DNA from: Spirochaetota bacterium
Lineage (GTDB): Bacteria; Spirochaetota; Spirochaetia; DTKZ01
DNA: 6,169 nucleotides
NCBI GenBank assembly: GCA_029562045.1
Contig: JAKQWJ010000189.1
Coordinates: 1 to 6,169 of the forward strand
Direction: 5' to 3'
The translations under genes and the position numbers were made by a program. Position 1 is the stretch's first letter. Every line of letters begins with the position of its first letter. The notes under the pieces are model-generated. The model was not told the origin of the DNA and did not search any database. It saw nothing but the letters and a program-made list of their open reading frames with translations. Positions 5,856 to 6,169 of this stretch are shown here, one piece after another.

Positions 5856-5977
5856 TCCCGCTTCCCCGGGACGTCCGGCTCCCGTCCGAAGCTCCGGTGT
5901 CCACCACGGGCGTCGGCGCCGCTCCGGCGCCCCAGGGGCTCCCTGGGCAGGCCCCAGGTCCGTGTCGGACATGCGCC

Positions 5978-6006
5978 TTGTCCGCCGGAGCCGGGGCGGG
6001 TATACT
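5978..6006 (+). promoter_or_regulatory. Possible promoter of the pseudouridine synthase gene
   Basis: TTGTCC (5978-5983, 4 of 6 to TTGACA) is followed after exactly 17 bp by TATACT (6001-6006, 5 of 6 to TATAAT). The predicted transcript start, near 6013-6015, coincides with the ATG at 6015. The mRNA would then be leaderless from that ATG, or translation would begin further downstream. Confidence 0.5.
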
Positions 6007-6014
6007 TCCCCGCC
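5995..6014. repeat. Inverted repeat in the divergent recQ/rlu region
   Basis: GGCGGG (5995-6000) and CCCGCC (6009-6014) form a perfect inverted repeat with an 8-base spacer, TATACTTC, which contains the proposed -10 box. It ends directly before the ATG at 6015. The symmetry around a -10 element is what a repressor operator could look like, but GC content makes such short repeats common. Confidence 0.4.
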
Positions 6015-6169
6015 ATGGGATCCGGGGAAGCGGCGGCGGCGCTGGGGGGCAGATTGACGGTTCTCTATGAGGACGACCGGCTCGTGGCGGTGGATAAACC
6101 CCCGGGGCTCCTGTCGGTCCCCGCTCCCGGAAAGGAGGGGCGGTCGCTGGAGGAGATCATGGGGGTCCT
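6015..6169 (+). CDS. RluA-type RNA pseudouridine synthase, N-terminal part (3' truncated by window edge)
   Basis: An open frame from ATG 6015 to the window end encodes 51 residues. LTVLYEDDRLVAVDKPPGLL followed by SVPAPGKEGRSLEEIM matches the N-terminus of RluA-family enzymes, which isomerise uridine to pseudouridine in rRNA or tRNA. The KPxGLLSVPx form resembles E. coli RluA. The catalytic aspartate (in an HRLD-type motif) lies beyond the window, so the exact target RNA cannot be named. ATG 6015 has no Shine-Dalgarno sequence and gives an Ala/Gly-rich start (MGSGEAAAALGGR) unlike the family. TTG at 6054, directly before the conserved part and after a G-run at 6044-6049, is an alternative. 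The gene diverges from recQ. Confidence 0.8.
   Translation, partial: MGSGEAAAALGGRLTVLYEDDRLVAVDKPPGLLSVPAPGKEGRSLEEIMGV

Noticed and set aside
4297..5907. A 536-codon - strand open frame overlapping recQ.
   Set aside because: It is Gly/Pro/Arg-rich with no motifs, while the overlapping frame carries every RecQ helicase motif in order.
1..6169. Defence system, prophage or other accessory island.
   Set aside because: All genes are recognisable housekeeping or transport families with similar composition. The RecQ homologue alone, beside a phosphate transporter, is not evidence of a defence system.

Overview
This is a GC-rich window of ordinary bacterial chromosome with six protein genes in three blocks. 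There are two on the + strand (the 3' part of a B12-dependent ribonucleotide reductase gene and rpmB), three in a tight - strand series (a RecQ-family helicase, a Na/Pi cotransporter with a PhoU-like tail, and a PhnP-like metallo-beta-lactamase-fold hydrolase), and the 5' end of a + strand RluA-type pseudouridine synthase gene. I see no mobile element, CRISPR array, tRNA or rRNA. The oxygen-independent class II reductase, the very high third-position GC and the four-cysteine L28 suggest a high-GC, probably anaerobic or deep-branching bacterium. Synergistota or a relative is only a guess; these genes cannot settle the phylum.

Layout. Positions 1-1299 encode the C-terminal 432 residues of NrdJ. 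Positions 1300-1517 are non-coding. They hold an imperfect 38-bp direct repeat, a GC hairpin, a probable intrinsic terminator for nrdJ, and a good promoter followed by the rpmB ribosome binding site. rpmB ends at 1706 and meets the convergent hydrolase gene in one CTAG that supplies both stop codons. The best rpmB terminator lies inside the 3' coding end of the hydrolase gene. The - strand genes then run leftward from about 5855 to 1703. The helicase and transporter genes are 73 bp apart, with base pairing that could affect the transporter's translation start. The transporter and hydrolase genes are 3 bp apart and look translationally coupled. The short divergent region near 5829-6014 carries a promoter-like sequence facing the pseudouridine synthase gene.

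Function. Most genes are housekeeping: deoxynucleotide synthesis, ribosome structure, DNA repair or recombination, and rRNA/tRNA modification. The most thought-provoking point is the tight pairing of a phosphate transporter/PhoU fusion with a PhnP-like phosphodiesterase without other phosphonate genes in view. I did not find a convincing undescribed system. The observations worth checking concern gene-end architecture, start sites and regulation.
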